Part shown: positions 55,783-64,000 of the stretch, in pieces
Position numbering within the stretch: position 1 is the first letter of the stretch
Layout: each line of letters opens with the position of its first letter
Source: Paulinella micropora
Taxonomy: Eukaryota; Cercozoa; Imbricatea; Euglyphida; Paulinellidae
DNA: 64,000 nt
Assembly (NCBI GenBank): GCA_019918135.1
Contig: WBZZ01004533.1
Coordinates: 1-64,000, forward strand
Reading direction: 5' to 3'
Made by a program: the position numbers and the translations under genes
Notes under the pieces: generated by a model
Seen by the model: only the letters and a program-made list of their open reading frames with translations
Databases searched by the model: none
What the model was told of the DNA's origin: nothing

Positions 55783-56040
55783 ATGAACAAGATAAAAGAT
55801 TTACCATTAGATGTTCGCTTACACATTATGGACTACCTATATAATCATAGTATGTATGACTTCACTAGTTGCTATGTGTGTGGATTAACTCTATGTTTAG
55901 CGAACCGACAGATTACAGCCATTGATGATAGTTTTGATTGGTTTTATATGTATGAGTTTTGTTCTAATTATTGTTTTGAACTTGAAAAAAAAGAAAGAGC
56001 AATATATAAGGATACAACATTAGGTGTTATTAAATATTAG
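55783..56040 (+). CDS. PLV small F-box-like/Cys-rich protein
   Basis: The 85-residue protein starts MNKIKDLPLDVRLHIMDYLY, reminiscent of an F-box (LPxDVxxxIxxYL). It then has CYVCGLTLC and FCSNYC clusters that could bind zinc. It lies directly before the integrase gene on the same strand with no spacing, so it may be an accessory zinc module for integration or a separate ubiquitin-adaptor-like factor. The assignment is uncertain. Confidence 0.45.
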   Translation: MNKIKDLPLDVRLHIMDYLYNHSMYDFTSCYVCGLTLCLANRQITAIDDSFDWFYMYEFCSNYCFELEKKERAIYKDTTLGVIKY

Positions 56041-56976
56041 ATGGACGACCATATACAAGAACTGAAAGAGCAACAGGCATTAGAACTACATTTTCAGAAA
56101 AAACAAAGCAAGAAATGGAATACGATATGGGCTGATAAACCGTTGAAACAAGTGTTCGTAGATTTAGCGGATATGTCTAAGTTAAAAGATAAACCAGGTA
56201 ATAAAAAATATGCCTTTATGTTGGTTTGGATTGACACTAATAGTCGGTTTTTAGAAGTCAGACCGCTAAAAAATAAAACTGCGAATGAAGTATATACTGG
56301 TTTAAAATCTATTCCATATATTCCAGAAATCATTACAACAGATAGCGGTGGAGAATACAAAGGAGCAGTTAATAAATATTTTGATGAACATAACATTGAA
56401 CACAGAACAGTTGAAGTAGGAGACCACAAAGCACTCGCAATAGTTGATAGAGTGATTAGAACTATTAGAAGGTGGTTTGATATACTATTTGAAACAAATG
56501 GAAACTTTGACTGGGTCTCATACATTGATGATATGGTTAAAGCTTACAATAATCGTTTTCATCCAACAATCAAAGCTAGACCAATTGACATCATAAATGG
56601 AAAAGCTACTAATAAACAAAAAATTGAAAGAGATGAGAGTATTAATGAATTTGAACCTGGCGATAAGGTAAGACGAGAAGTTCAACGAAATCTATTTTCA
56701 AAAGGCGGACGAACTTGGTCAAAGCAGATATATACGGTTTTGGGTAGAAACGGATTTAAGATTGTGCTATCTAACAAAGAACTAGTCAGCCCCCGCGAGT
56801 TGTTAAAGACTAAGTTTGAAAAACCAGTTGATGATGAAAAACAAATTCACGAACAAGTCCAAGAGATAACAAAGGAGAAGAAGATAAAGCAACAGTTGAA
56901 AAAAGAAGACATACAACCAGAAAACATAATTGAAACCAAACGGCACAAAAAGAAAAAAGTAATTTTTGATTTGTAG
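56041..56976 (+). CDS. PLV rve-type integrase
   Basis: The 311-residue protein shows KQVFVDLADMSKL (first Asp), EIITTDSGGEYKGAV (second Asp) and HKALAIVDRVIRTIRRWFD, the third-acid helix region of DDE integrases. YNNRFHPTIKARPIDIIN is the conserved YNxxxHxxxxxxP follow-up. The tail (EPGDKVRREVQRNLFSKGGR then YTVLGRNGFKIVL) is a chromo/SH3-like C-terminal domain, with a basic Lys-rich end. In Polintons this enzyme makes the 6-bp target duplication seen here. It sits at the right end, reading outward. Confidence 0.85.
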   Translation: MDDHIQELKEQQALELHFQKKQSKKWNTIWADKPLKQVFVDLADMSKLKDKPGNKKYAFMLVWIDTNSRFLEVRPLKNKTANEVYTGLKSIPYIPEIITTDSGGEYKGAVNKYFDEHNIEHRTVEVGDHKALAIVDRVIRTIRRWFDILFETNGNFDWVSYIDDMVKAYNNRFHPTIKARPIDIINGKATNKQKIERDESINEFEPGDKVRREVQRNLFSKGGRTWSKQIYTVLGRNGFKIVLSNKELVSPRELLKTKFEKPVDDEKQIHEQVQEITKEKKIKQQLKKEDIQPENIIETKRHKKKKVIFDL

Positions 56977-56990
56977 AAATTAATTACGAT

Positions 56991-57224
56991 AGGTAAATGG
57001 GTATTGTCAGCCGAACTTCAATGGGCAATTTTCCTTCGGGGAGCCGATTTGCCTCGGGCAACTTGACCACACAACTTTTTTTGGCAGTATGTAAAAACGG
57101 GGGGATAATGTTGTTATCGCCCTTATATGAACGAATATGGCAAAAATGGCCTGCGATAGGGAAATTCAAAATGGAAAGGGGGGGTGGGGCCATAGAAACA
57201 CCCCCCCTTCCCTCCCTGTTTTTT
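56991..57224. repeat. PLV terminal inverted repeat, right (234 bp)
   Basis: Begins AGGTAAATGGG and ends CCCTGTTTTTT, the reverse complement of 36270-36503. The upstream rpb2 frame happens to stay open through it. Confidence 0.95.
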
Positions 57225-57230
57225 GTCGGG
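57225..57230. repeat. Target-site duplication, right copy (GTCGGG)
   Basis: Second copy of the 6-bp GTCGGG at the right edge of the element, matching 36264-36269. Confidence 0.9.
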
Positions 57231-59656
57231 CACAGGAAGCCGGGGTGCGACATGTCGAACCGCTGGTCGCTGGTCGTGCCGTGCCCCGGCCGCACCATCT
57301 GGCAGACCCGCCGGCTCAGGCACCACTTCTTGACGAGGTTCTTGCCGCGCATGTTCTGCAGCACGCGGCGCAGGGGCTCCTGGCTGTTGGCCAGCGGCCG
57401 GTCGCGCGGCGACGCAAACTCGCGGAACACGGACGACGCGTACGCCGCGTCCAGGAGGCTGTCGTAGCGGGCGCACACCACCAGCCCCCCCCACGACGAC
57501 AGGCGGGCGTGCAGCAGCGTGCGCACGGCGCTCAGGGCCCGCTGCAGGTTGTGGCGGTACAGCGCCGCCAGCGTCAGCACGCCGCGGTTCTGCAGCGCGT
57601 GCGGGTCCGACAGCCCGCGGGTGCCCTTGTAGCCCGAGCACAGCGCCCCGGGCAGCCCCACCTCGCCGCGGCACAGCAGCCGCGCGGCGTCCACCAGGTG
57701 CAGCAGCTTGGCCTCGTCCGTGCGCCGGCCCGCCTCCCGCAGCCGCGGCTCGTCCAGCGCGTACTCCGCCACCAGGCGCCACGCCGCACAGGCGCCTGCG
57801 TGCGCCGGCTGCCGGGCCGCGCGCCGCAGGCACTCGGCCAGCCAGCACGCGGGGGTGCCCGTCACGTGCACCAGGAGCCGATTGCGCAGCCACCAGCGCC
57901 CCTGCTCCTCCAGCTCGTCCGCCCGCAGCCCCTTGGCCCGCGTGCACCAGAGCTGGCCCAGGCGGAACAGCGCCTGCCCCCGCGTGCGCACGCCCTCGTT
58001 GTACTGCCACGACCGCTGCAGCAGCTCCGCGTACAAGTCACGCTCCGCGGGCGCGTCCGCCCGGCAGGCCAGGGCCAGCAGCTGGCCCAGGCTCTGGCAG
58101 CCCAGCGCGCGCCACAGGATGAGCATGGGCAGGTCGCACGGCTGCCCCAGGTACACGCGCATGCTCAGCACCACTTGGCCGGAATCGAACTTGGCCTGCT
58201 CGCGCGCCGCCCGCCCCAGCTCCGCCGCCGGCAGGGCGCCCCGGACGACGCGGGCCGAGCGCACGGCCCGGCAGGCCTGGTCCAGGGCCTCCAGCGTGTC
58301 CCGCAGCGCGGCGTTCTGGGTGTTCCCGTAGCCCGGCCGCAGGGTGTCGTCCTCGTCCGGGCCGCCGGCCGCCGGGCCGGGGTACAGCAGCACCCGGCGC
58401 ACGCGCCGCGACCCGATCGCCGACTGCTCCTGGTTCTGCATGTTGTCCCGGTGGTAGTTGGCCGGCCCCTCTTCTTCGTCGTCCGGCTCGTCCTCGTCCG
58501 CGCCAGGGCCCGCCTGCTCCGCCCCGGCCCCCGCCCCGGCCTCCGCCGGCGCCAGCGGCGCGTCGGCCCCGTCCGCCGCCGGCAGCCGCTCGACCTCGGC
58601 CGACCGCCCCGTCCCCCACTGGACCTCGCGGCGGCGCGTGCCGCCGGGCGTACTGCCGGTGGCGGTCAGGCGGTACGTCTCGTGCGTGGCGGCCACCCCC
58701 GCGTGGCTAGTGAGCACGGTCCGGGTCAGGGTGGTGTCCGGCGCCCGCCCGCTGGTCTGGTTCAAGCGCTTGTCCCACTGGCGCAGCAGCACCTGGTCGT
58801 GGGGGGGGACCTCGCGCCCCTCCAGTGCCCAGGCCACGCCCTCGATCAGCACGAACGGCACCAGGTTCCCGATCTCCTGCCCGTCCCAGGTCCGGCGCAG
58901 GTGGGTGGCGTGCGTCCTGAACCAGGCGTCCGCCAGCCCGGGCGTGCGCAGCTGCGTCGGAGGCGGCAGGTTCACGGGCCAGGGCAGGCTCAGCAGCACG
59001 TGCCGGCCGGGCGGGGGTAGCTGCACGCCGGGGCAGGGCTCGTCGTGCTCGTACAGGGACCAGGCGCTCCGGACCCACAGCTTGGCGCACCAGGTCCCCG
59101 CCCGATGGCACAGGTCCTCGAAGCGGTCCTGCGGGTCTTCGAACGAATCGAACCGTAGCTGCAGCTTCAGCACGAACCTGCGGGCGGGTGCGGGGCCGGC
59201 CAGGCGCCGGGCGGGCAGCGTGACTAGGTGCGGCACGCTCACCTCGTCGTCCGGCCCGGGCTCGCGCGCCTGTAGCCAGCCCTGCAGCGCGGCACGCAGC
59301 CCGCTGCTGCGGTTCTTCTTCCGGTGCAAGCGCGCGAGTTCTGCCTGGCTCACCTGGCGCAAATGGACCTGCGCCGACAGGCGCTCCACCAGCAGCGGCG
59401 CCTGGTGCACCACGAAAGCCCGCAGGCTCTCGACCGAGGCAGTATGCCGCAGGAACTCCTCCTGCAAAAAGGCCAACGACAGTTGCCCTTGCTCTTCGAC
59501 GGTCGCGAAGTACGGCCCGCGCTGGCCCCGGGCTTCCTCCTCGCGCACGAACGCTTCGTCCAGGGCCAACTGCGCCGCGATCACCTCGTCGAGGGCCGGC
59601 GCGCCCGGGACGGGGTCCGCGTCGAGGGCCGCCGTGCGCGGGCCGTGGTCCGCCAT
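57231..59656 (-). CDS. rpb2: RNA polymerase second subunit Rpb2, upstream part
   Basis: This open minus-strand frame starts at ATG 59656 (MADHGPRTAALDADPVPGAP) and runs to the right edge of the PLV. Rpb2-like marks are PMLILWRALGCQSLGQLL (the lobe motif, PxxxxFRALGxxSDxxI in cellular Rpb2), RRVRRVLLYPG and the region near the element with MRGKNLVKKWCLSRRVCQMV and MSHPGFLCPT. The last resembles the HWGxxCPxxTPEG approach. An acidic insert (EDEPDDEEEG) sits in the middle. The sequence is very divergent. The insertion point falls in one of the more conserved parts of the protein. The remainder of the gene is at 33191-36263. Confidence 0.85.
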
Positions 59657-60280
59657 CAGCACTGGTCCAGCGCCCGGCGTCGTCCTCTTCTGTGGTGGGC
59701 AGTGTCTCGGTCCCCCCTCCCTCCTTCCTGCTTTTCCCCGGCCGTCGGCCCGGGCAGGGACTGGCCGCCCGCCGGCCAAAGAGGGGCGGGGGACCGCCAA
59801 GAAGGGGAGAGAGGCCAAGGACAGAGAAGAAAGGGGGGAAGGGAGTGCCCACCTTGTCTTCCCACCTCCCGACCCCCTCCCCTACTGCGGGCCACTAGGG
59901 GGGGAGGGAAGGGTTGGCGATGCCGGGGGCCCCTGCACCGTCGTGTGCGCGCGGCCTGGATAGAGACAGCCGGTAAGAGTTCCCGTCAACCTCTCGAGGG
60001 AGGGTTGTTGTCTGCTGCTACCGGCAGCGCCACCGACATATGCACCGGGCGTAAAACCCAAGACCGCCCCCACTCCAACCCCACGCTTTCACCGTGTGGT
60101 AACGTGGGGTGACCAGTTCAAGCTACACCTAACTCAAAGCACCGGCTGGTCCGACGGAGATTGATTCCCCCCTCGAATAAAAGAGATTTAATAGGTGTGA
60201 GTAGTACTAGCTATCGAGCAAGGCGGGGATTCGGATCGGGGGCCCTGCAACAGCAACGCGGGACAGTGTGGAGTGGCCGT
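59657..60280. other. Spacer upstream of rpb2
   Basis: G/C-rich in its first part (59700-59920, GGGGAGGGAAGGG and similar). It then becomes more mixed, with AATAAAAGAGATTTAATAGG at about 60174-60194, which on the minus strand offers ATTAAA about 90 bases past the gene ending at 60281. No gene is seen. Confidence 0.4.
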
Positions 60281-62341
60281 TCAGGGCGTGCCGACGTCCG
60301 CGAGCATCTGCAGCGGACTCAGCGGACTCAGCGAACTCAGCGGATCTATGGACAATCTGAGCACGGACCAGGGCGTGCCGACGTCCGCGAGCAGCCACAG
60401 CGGATTCCCCGGGCGGCTGGCCCCGCCCAACAGGCCCGAACAGTGGAGAAACGTCCACAGCTCGGACCGTACCCCGCCGGGCGCGCTCGCCCAGCCGCCC
60501 GTGTCGGCCCGGTGCTGTGCCAGGGCGGAGGCATCCGCCGGGCTCAGGGTCACGTCGATGTCCTTGACTTCATACGTCGGCTCCGCGGAGGGCTGCCGTC
60601 GCGGGGACCGCCGCAGCAAGGAACAGCTACCCCGCCAACCTGCATTGGGCAGTACCACCGCGCCGCTCGGCGGCTCCCGCTCCAGTTCCACGCGCTGGTT
60701 GTACAACCAAAGCCGACCGCACTGGACCGGCAGGCCCTGCGCGCAGAGACCACGCCACACGGCACGCTGCAAAGCCTGTGCGCTCGGCTCGGCGGACCAC
60801 TGCTGTAGGTGCAGGTAGTGCTGCGGCGGGAAGGACCGAAAGCACAACTCTTGGAGCCAGGGCGTAAAACGAGGCGTAGCCAGCAGGCGCTCGTAAAAGC
60901 GGGCCCAAGCCCGGAAGCGCTCGGCGCTCACCTCTTCCGAATCCAAGCGCCCAGTCAGCCGCAAAGCCAACGACAGCCCCAACCGCCGCGGCCGGCGGGA
61001 CGACGACGACGGCCCGTCCTGGCAGAGCTGCGTCAGGACGGTCTGGAGCGGGTGTGGCTCTCGGGGTGAGTAGAGGGACGGACCGCGATCGACCAGCGTC
61101 AGCTCTACCGGGGCCAACAGGCGCAGTGCCACCAGATCTGCCGCGCTCGGCTCTTCCCACCAGGTTAGATCGTGCAGTGTCAGTGCCAGAAACGCGGGCG
61201 CGGCCGCCCCCGTGGGACACAGCGCCAGGTGCAGCCTGGCCAGGACGCCGGGCTGCCACTCATTGCACAACACGTGGCGCCGCCGCCCGTATTCCCCCAA
61301 GCGGACCTGCCACTCCCGGTGCAGCACGTGGTCGGGGTCGTACGGGCGCTGGACGCGGTTAGCTAGGCTCAAAGTGTACAGCTGCAGCGCGGGCGTACAG
61401 GCAGCCACGTCCCAGCCCAGCCCTGTGTTAGACTCGGTAGGCAGAGTGGCGAAGAAATAGAGCAAGAGGTTGGGGGTCAGCACCGCGTTATTCACCACGG
61501 AGCGGAGCCGCGGCCAGCACACCGGGCGAGCAGACACCGGCAGCACCATGACTTCGTGCGGCAGCTCGTCTAGGTCATAGCACGGCCTGACCTCAATCGT
61601 TTCCAGTGTCGGCGCCAAGCGCTCAAAGCCCTCGCCCCACAACCGTGGCTCGATACAGTTCTGCACGCGCAGGTGTGCCAGGGGCGGCACGGGCTCGGGA
61701 CTGAGCCAGAGCCCACTCACGCCTTGCGGCCCGAAGGAGACCCCGCTGAAACTTAGACTGCGCACCCCTGGCAGCAGCCTGCGCAGGCAGGGCTTAATGT
61801 ACTCTTCGTAACCAGGTGTTTCACCGCCGGGCGGGCCGTCATCCGGCAAAGTCAGTTCCAACGTGTGCAGCGCCGTGCGGGGGCCGTGTTCGATCCAGCT
61901 GCGCAAGAGAGCTTCGGCGCAAATGGAGGGGCAGGTCACACGCAGGCAGGCCACGTGGCGAAACCAGGGCAAGGCCAGTTGGAGGAGCTGCAGCCTGAGC
62001 GGACAAGGGGAAGGCCGTAGTTCCACTCTCCATTCGGCTGTCACTTGGTAGTTTAGTGTCAGGGAGGTGTTCGCTGGGGCAGCAACAGCTACCCCGGCGG
62101 CCGCGGCTATTTCGTTCCGCACCACTTCTGACGGGGTGCGGCAGCTCAGAGCTAGGTGTAACCAGCGCTGGGGGCGCAGCTGTGCAAAGAGTTGGCGGCG
62201 GGCGGATGACGAGGTTTGCTGCAGGGCCAGCAGGTCTGGCAGCTCGAGCCAGCCAGCCCCGTGCGACAAGAAAACCACCTGGCAGTCCACCCAGCGGTTC
62301 GCGGCGGTGGGCCGTGTGCACTGGCGTTTGGCCGGACGCAT
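60281..62341 (-). CDS. F-box/LRR-like protein
   Basis: The start at 62341 (MRPAKRQCTRPTAANRWVDC) is preferred over further-upstream Met codons that lie in a minisatellite. Residues of about 30-70 (WLELPDLLALQQTSSSARRQ) look F-box-like. The rest has irregular leucine-rich repeats (LHTLELTLPDD, VRSLSFSGVSFG, LAHLRVQNCIEPRLWGEGF, TLETIEVRPCYDL). The C-terminal end has two copies of a short module (LLADVGTPWS / MLADVGTP, DNA repeats GCGTGCCGACGTCCGCGAGC at about 60285 and 60373) and a Ser/Leu/Pro string from a CGGACTCAG repeat. The frame is whole at 686 residues. Probably another substrate-recruiting adaptor. It is more diverged from the 23-26 kb pair than they are from each other. Confidence 0.65.
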   Translation of the reverse strand: MRPAKRQCTRPTAANRWVDCQVVFLSHGAGWLELPDLLALQQTSSSARRQLFAQLRPQRWLHLALSCRTPSEVVRNEIAAAAGVAVAAPANTSLTLNYQVTAEWRVELRPSPCPLRLQLLQLALPWFRHVACLRVTCPSICAEALLRSWIEHGPRTALHTLELTLPDDGPPGGETPGYEEYIKPCLRRLLPGVRSLSFSGVSFGPQGVSGLWLSPEPVPPLAHLRVQNCIEPRLWGEGFERLAPTLETIEVRPCYDLDELPHEVMVLPVSARPVCWPRLRSVVNNAVLTPNLLLYFFATLPTESNTGLGWDVAACTPALQLYTLSLANRVQRPYDPDHVLHREWQVRLGEYGRRRHVLCNEWQPGVLARLHLALCPTGAAAPAFLALTLHDLTWWEEPSAADLVALRLLAPVELTLVDRGPSLYSPREPHPLQTVLTQLCQDGPSSSSRRPRRLGLSLALRLTGRLDSEEVSAERFRAWARFYERLLATPRFTPWLQELCFRSFPPQHYLHLQQWSAEPSAQALQRAVWRGLCAQGLPVQCGRLWLYNQRVELEREPPSGAVVLPNAGWRGSCSLLRRSPRRQPSAEPTYEVKDIDVTLSPADASALAQHRADTGGWASAPGGVRSELWTFLHCSGLLGGASRPGNPLWLLADVGTPWSVLRLSIDPLSSLSPLSPLQMLADVGTP

Positions 62342-62764
62342 GCCCCCGGGTACAACGACGGGGGCTAGGCGGCAAGCACTGCTCCGGTAATCGGTCGGTG
62401 CCAGCAAAGTGTCGGCCAGGCGTGGCCTGGCACGCAGAGCGTCGGGCGCGAGCCCCCCGGAGGGGGGGGACAGGCCCCCGTCGCCCCGCACGCCAGACCC
62501 CGCCGGCCGGCCCCCTCCCCGACGGGGGCGAGGAGAGGGGGGGGGCTCCCCCCCCCAGCCGGCCCCCGTCGGCGCCCCGCGGATCCCGCGTCTCCAGCGC
62601 GCGGACCGCCGGCACCACGCGACACGCGGCCGACGGGGGGGGGAGAGGGGGGGGTGCGCTCTGTCGCCGGCGGCGGGGGGGGGGGGGGGCACGGATCCGG
62701 TAGTCTGCTCCCCCTGGCCGTGGCCGTCGCGCCATTTTGGTCTGGGCGAGACAGTGCGTACTAC
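62342..62764. promoter_or_regulatory. Divergent spacer, G-tract-rich
   Basis: The gap between the genes at 62341 (minus) and 62765 (plus) holds long G runs on the plus strand at about 62634-62690 and C runs at 62547-62557. Open frames across it are artefacts. It should hold both promoters. Confidence 0.4.
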
Positions 62765-63775
62765 ATGCTCGAACCAGTCCGCCGCCGGGCGCCGCCCGGC
62801 ACTAGCACCGACCAGCCAGCACAGCATCGTCGGGCGCCGCCCACGACCACCGACCAGCCAGCACAGCATCGTCGGGCGCCGCCTGGCACTAGCACCGACC
62901 GGCCGGCACAGCATCGTCGGGCGCCGCCCAGCAACATCACGGACCAGCCAGCACACCGCCGGGCGCCGGCCCCGCAGCCGGCCCTGGACGCCTGCCTGTG
63001 GCGGGCCAGCCGGCGGGGGCTCCGGGAGATCCTGTCTCGGGAGGAGGCCCGGACTCTCTGGGCCGCCCTAGACACCACCGGGGCCAAGCTGCCAGCGTCC
63101 GCGTTAGCGACCAGCCTGCGCGTCGGGGCACGCCTGTCGCGCATAGCCTCCGGACGCGCCCTCGCCGTGGCCGCCGTCGACGTCGTCCGGCTGGCCGCCG
63201 GCGGGGGGCCGGCCGCCCGGCGCCGCCTGTGGCAAGCCCCTGGACGGGCCCGCCCGTACCCGGCGCTGTGGGCCGCAGTGGGGCTGGGGGCCCCGGTCCT
63301 AGTCCGGCTGGCGGTCCCCGAGCCCCGGCGCGGCGAGTCGCTGCCGCGCCTGTTCCTAGCGGCGGGCTTTCCTCGGGGCGGGCGCGCCCCCCCGGCGCAG
63401 GCCTACGCCGTGCAAGGACTGCACAGCCAGCCCCTGGTGTCACCCAGCTGGCACCCCTGCGGCCGGCTGCGGAGCCAGTGTTGGCGCCGGCTCGAGCGCA
63501 GACTGCCGCGCGGGGCCCGGGAGGCCTGCTGCGGCTGGCGCCAGGCGCACGAGCTGCACCAGGACGCCCGCCTGGCCTTGCGGCGTGGCGGCCACGCGCT
63601 GATTAGATTCTCGCGCGGGGGCTCCGAGCTCTTGCCCGCCCTCGACGCCTACCACCGACAGCACGTAGCCCTCGTGTATTCTTACCAGCGGCCAGACCTG
63701 GGCTACAGCGCACTCCCCACCGCGCACGGACGACCCCCTTCCTCTGGCCTGCTAGAGCCAGCCCGGGACACCTAA
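62765..63775 (+). CDS. Hypothetical protein with N-terminal in-frame repeats
   Basis: The 336-residue protein starts at ATG 62765 (MLEPVRRRAPPGTSTDQPAQ). Four copies of a 14-15-residue Arg/Pro/Thr repeat (RRAPPxTSTDxPAQH) make a basic, disordered N-terminus. The globular rest is Arg/Ala-rich (DACLWRASRRGLREILSREE, AVDVVRLAAGGG, CCGWRQAHELHQDARLAL) with no catalytic motif I recognise. YHRQHVALVYSYQRPDLGYS ends it. The frame is whole. Composition is protein-like but Arg-rich. Function unknown. Confidence 0.5.
   Translation: MLEPVRRRAPPGTSTDQPAQHRRAPPTTTDQPAQHRRAPPGTSTDRPAQHRRAPPSNITDQPAHRRAPAPQPALDACLWRASRRGLREILSREEARTLWAALDTTGAKLPASALATSLRVGARLSRIASGRALAVAAVDVVRLAAGGGPAARRRLWQAPGRARPYPALWAAVGLGAPVLVRLAVPEPRRGESLPRLFLAAGFPRGGRAPPAQAYAVQGLHSQPLVSPSWHPCGRLRSQCWRRLERRLPRGAREACCGWRQAHELHQDARLALRRGGHALIRFSRGGSELLPALDAYHRQHVALVYSYQRPDLGYSALPTAHGRPPSSGLLEPARDT
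62790..62960. repeat. 42-45-bp tandem repeat (coding)
   Basis: CAGCATCGTCGGGCGCCGCC recurs at 62822, 62864 and 62909, with related units on each side. Unit lengths are multiples of three, so the reading frame of the gene at 62765 is kept. The antisense strand also stays open here, which is a side effect of the repeat. Confidence 0.85.
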
Positions 63776-64000
63776 CGGCCCTGACCGGCTCGATGATAAG
63801 AACGGACCCCTCCCACCGGTCGGGTGGCAGGACCAGGCACCTCCTGCCGGCAGGAAAGGCCAGTCTTTCCAGCCGGGTGGCAGGAAAGGCCAGTCTTTTT
63901 TGGCCGGGTGGCACGAGTGGCCAGGCTTTTCCGGCCGGGCGGCAGGAAAGGCCAGTCTTTTCTGGCCAGGTGGCACGAGTGGCCAGGCTTTTCCGGTTGG
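63776..64000. repeat. 32-bp tandem repeat array at window end
   Basis: About five units of roughly 32 bp follow the last gene. They alternate two forms: GGTGGCAGGAAAGGCCAGTC and GGTGGCACGAGTGGCCAGGC, each followed by TTTT and CCGG-like spacers (starts near 63839, 63871, 63904, 63936 and 63967). The array runs off the right edge. The GGTGGCAGG core is shared with the minisatellite at 2.5-3.7 kb. No gene is seen. Confidence 0.85.

Larger units (their letters stand above)
36270..57224. mobile_element. Polinton-like virus (PLV) nested in the RNA polymerase gene
   Basis: The 20,955-bp AT-rich element has 234-bp terminal inverted repeats and a 6-bp target-site duplication. Parts: family B DNA polymerase fused to an SF1 helicase, rve integrase, HerA/FtsK-type packaging ATPase, Ulp1/adenain-type cysteine protease, double-jelly-roll major capsid, minor capsid, S74-chaperone fibre, lipase, ExoX-like, GIY-YIG and DUF3223-type proteins. 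The combination of capsid, protease, ATPase, rve integrase and family B polymerase defines Polinton/PLV rather than Sputnik-type virophage or retroelement. All main frames look whole and the terminal repeats look identical by eye, so the insertion appears young. Base composition and codon use differ sharply from the GC-rich flanks, so it entered horizontally. Confidence 0.93.

Noticed and set aside
56041-56976. Retroviral or LTR-retrotransposon origin of the integrase
   Set aside because: No reverse transcriptase, gag or LTR is present. The rve enzyme sits with capsid, protease, ATPase and PolB genes and long inverted terminal repeats, which is Polinton/PLV.
36264-57230. PLV segment as a mis-assembled separate contig
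   Set aside because: The 6-bp target duplication exactly at both edges and the continuous rpb2 identity on both sides are hard to get by mis-joining. Reads are still needed to be certain.
57137-59020. Long plus-strand open frame (627 codons) opposite the upstream part of rpb2
   Set aside because: It has the same antisense artefact character. It also begins inside the PLV terminal repeat, which a real gene would not be expected to do.
62790-62960. CRISPR-like spaced repeats
   Set aside because: The repeats are contiguous, of codon-multiple length, lie inside a reading frame and have no unique spacers or cas genes. It is a minisatellite. The 20-bp and 32-bp arrays were rejected for the same reason.
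1-64000. tRNA, rRNA or riboswitch genes
   Set aside because: I saw no cloverleaf with conserved TTCRA arm or rRNA core sequence on either strand. A dedicated scan could still find a degenerate tRNA.

Overview
The window looks like part of a GC-rich genome of a large eukaryote-infecting double-stranded DNA virus, free or endogenised, interrupted by a much more AT-rich element with the gene set of a Polinton-like virus (PLV). The viral case rests on two very divergent multisubunit RNA polymerase large subunits (Rpb1, Rpb2), a core histone H3, two related tyrosine-recombinase-like proteins, a NADAR-domain protein, a kinase-like protein and several F-box/LRR-like proteins. These are packed on both strands with short G/C-tract-rich spacers and AATAAA/ATTAAA-type signals behind several genes. 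I cannot assign a named virus family. Histone H3 with Rpb1/Rpb2 would suit a mirusvirus-like or other giant-virus lineage, but no major capsid gene of the outer genome lies in this window.

Layout. 1-17 kb: mostly unassigned viral genes, a large inverted minisatellite (about 2.5-3.7 kb), a NADAR gene, a possible cysteine-peptidase-like gene, two tyrosine-recombinase-like genes, a GNAT-like gene and histone H3. 17-23 kb: Rpb1 on the minus strand. 23-31 kb: F-box/LRR-like genes. Two of them are tandem copies whose duplication unit also carries the 5' end of rpb1. 31-33 kb: a kinase-like gene, flanked by a stray copy of the rpb2 3' end and by rpb2 itself. 33.2-36.3 kb and 57.2-59.7 kb: the two parts of rpb2, separated by the PLV. 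60-64 kb: another F-box/LRR-like gene, a gene with an in-frame N-terminal repeat, and a terminal 32-bp repeat array.

The PLV occupies 36270-57224 (20,955 bp). It has 234-bp terminal inverted repeats that look identical by eye and a 6-bp target-site duplication (GTCGGG). It carries a family B polymerase/SF1 helicase fusion, DDE (rve) integrase, packaging ATPase, cysteine maturation protease, double-jelly-roll major capsid, minor capsid, a fibre with an S74 chaperone, a lipase, nucleases and small virion or zinc-binding proteins. A short ATATA box lies just ahead of many of its start codons. Its frames look whole, whereas several genes of the surrounding genome (rpb1, H3, the kinase, NADAR and one LRR locus) appear broken. 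So the picture is an older or error-prone GC-rich viral background with a young PLV nested in its RNA polymerase gene.

Reading limits: all family calls are from motifs seen by eye. In the GC-rich part, long antisense open frames are everywhere and were not annotated. Frame breaks there may be real decay or homopolymer sequencing error, and I cannot tell which.
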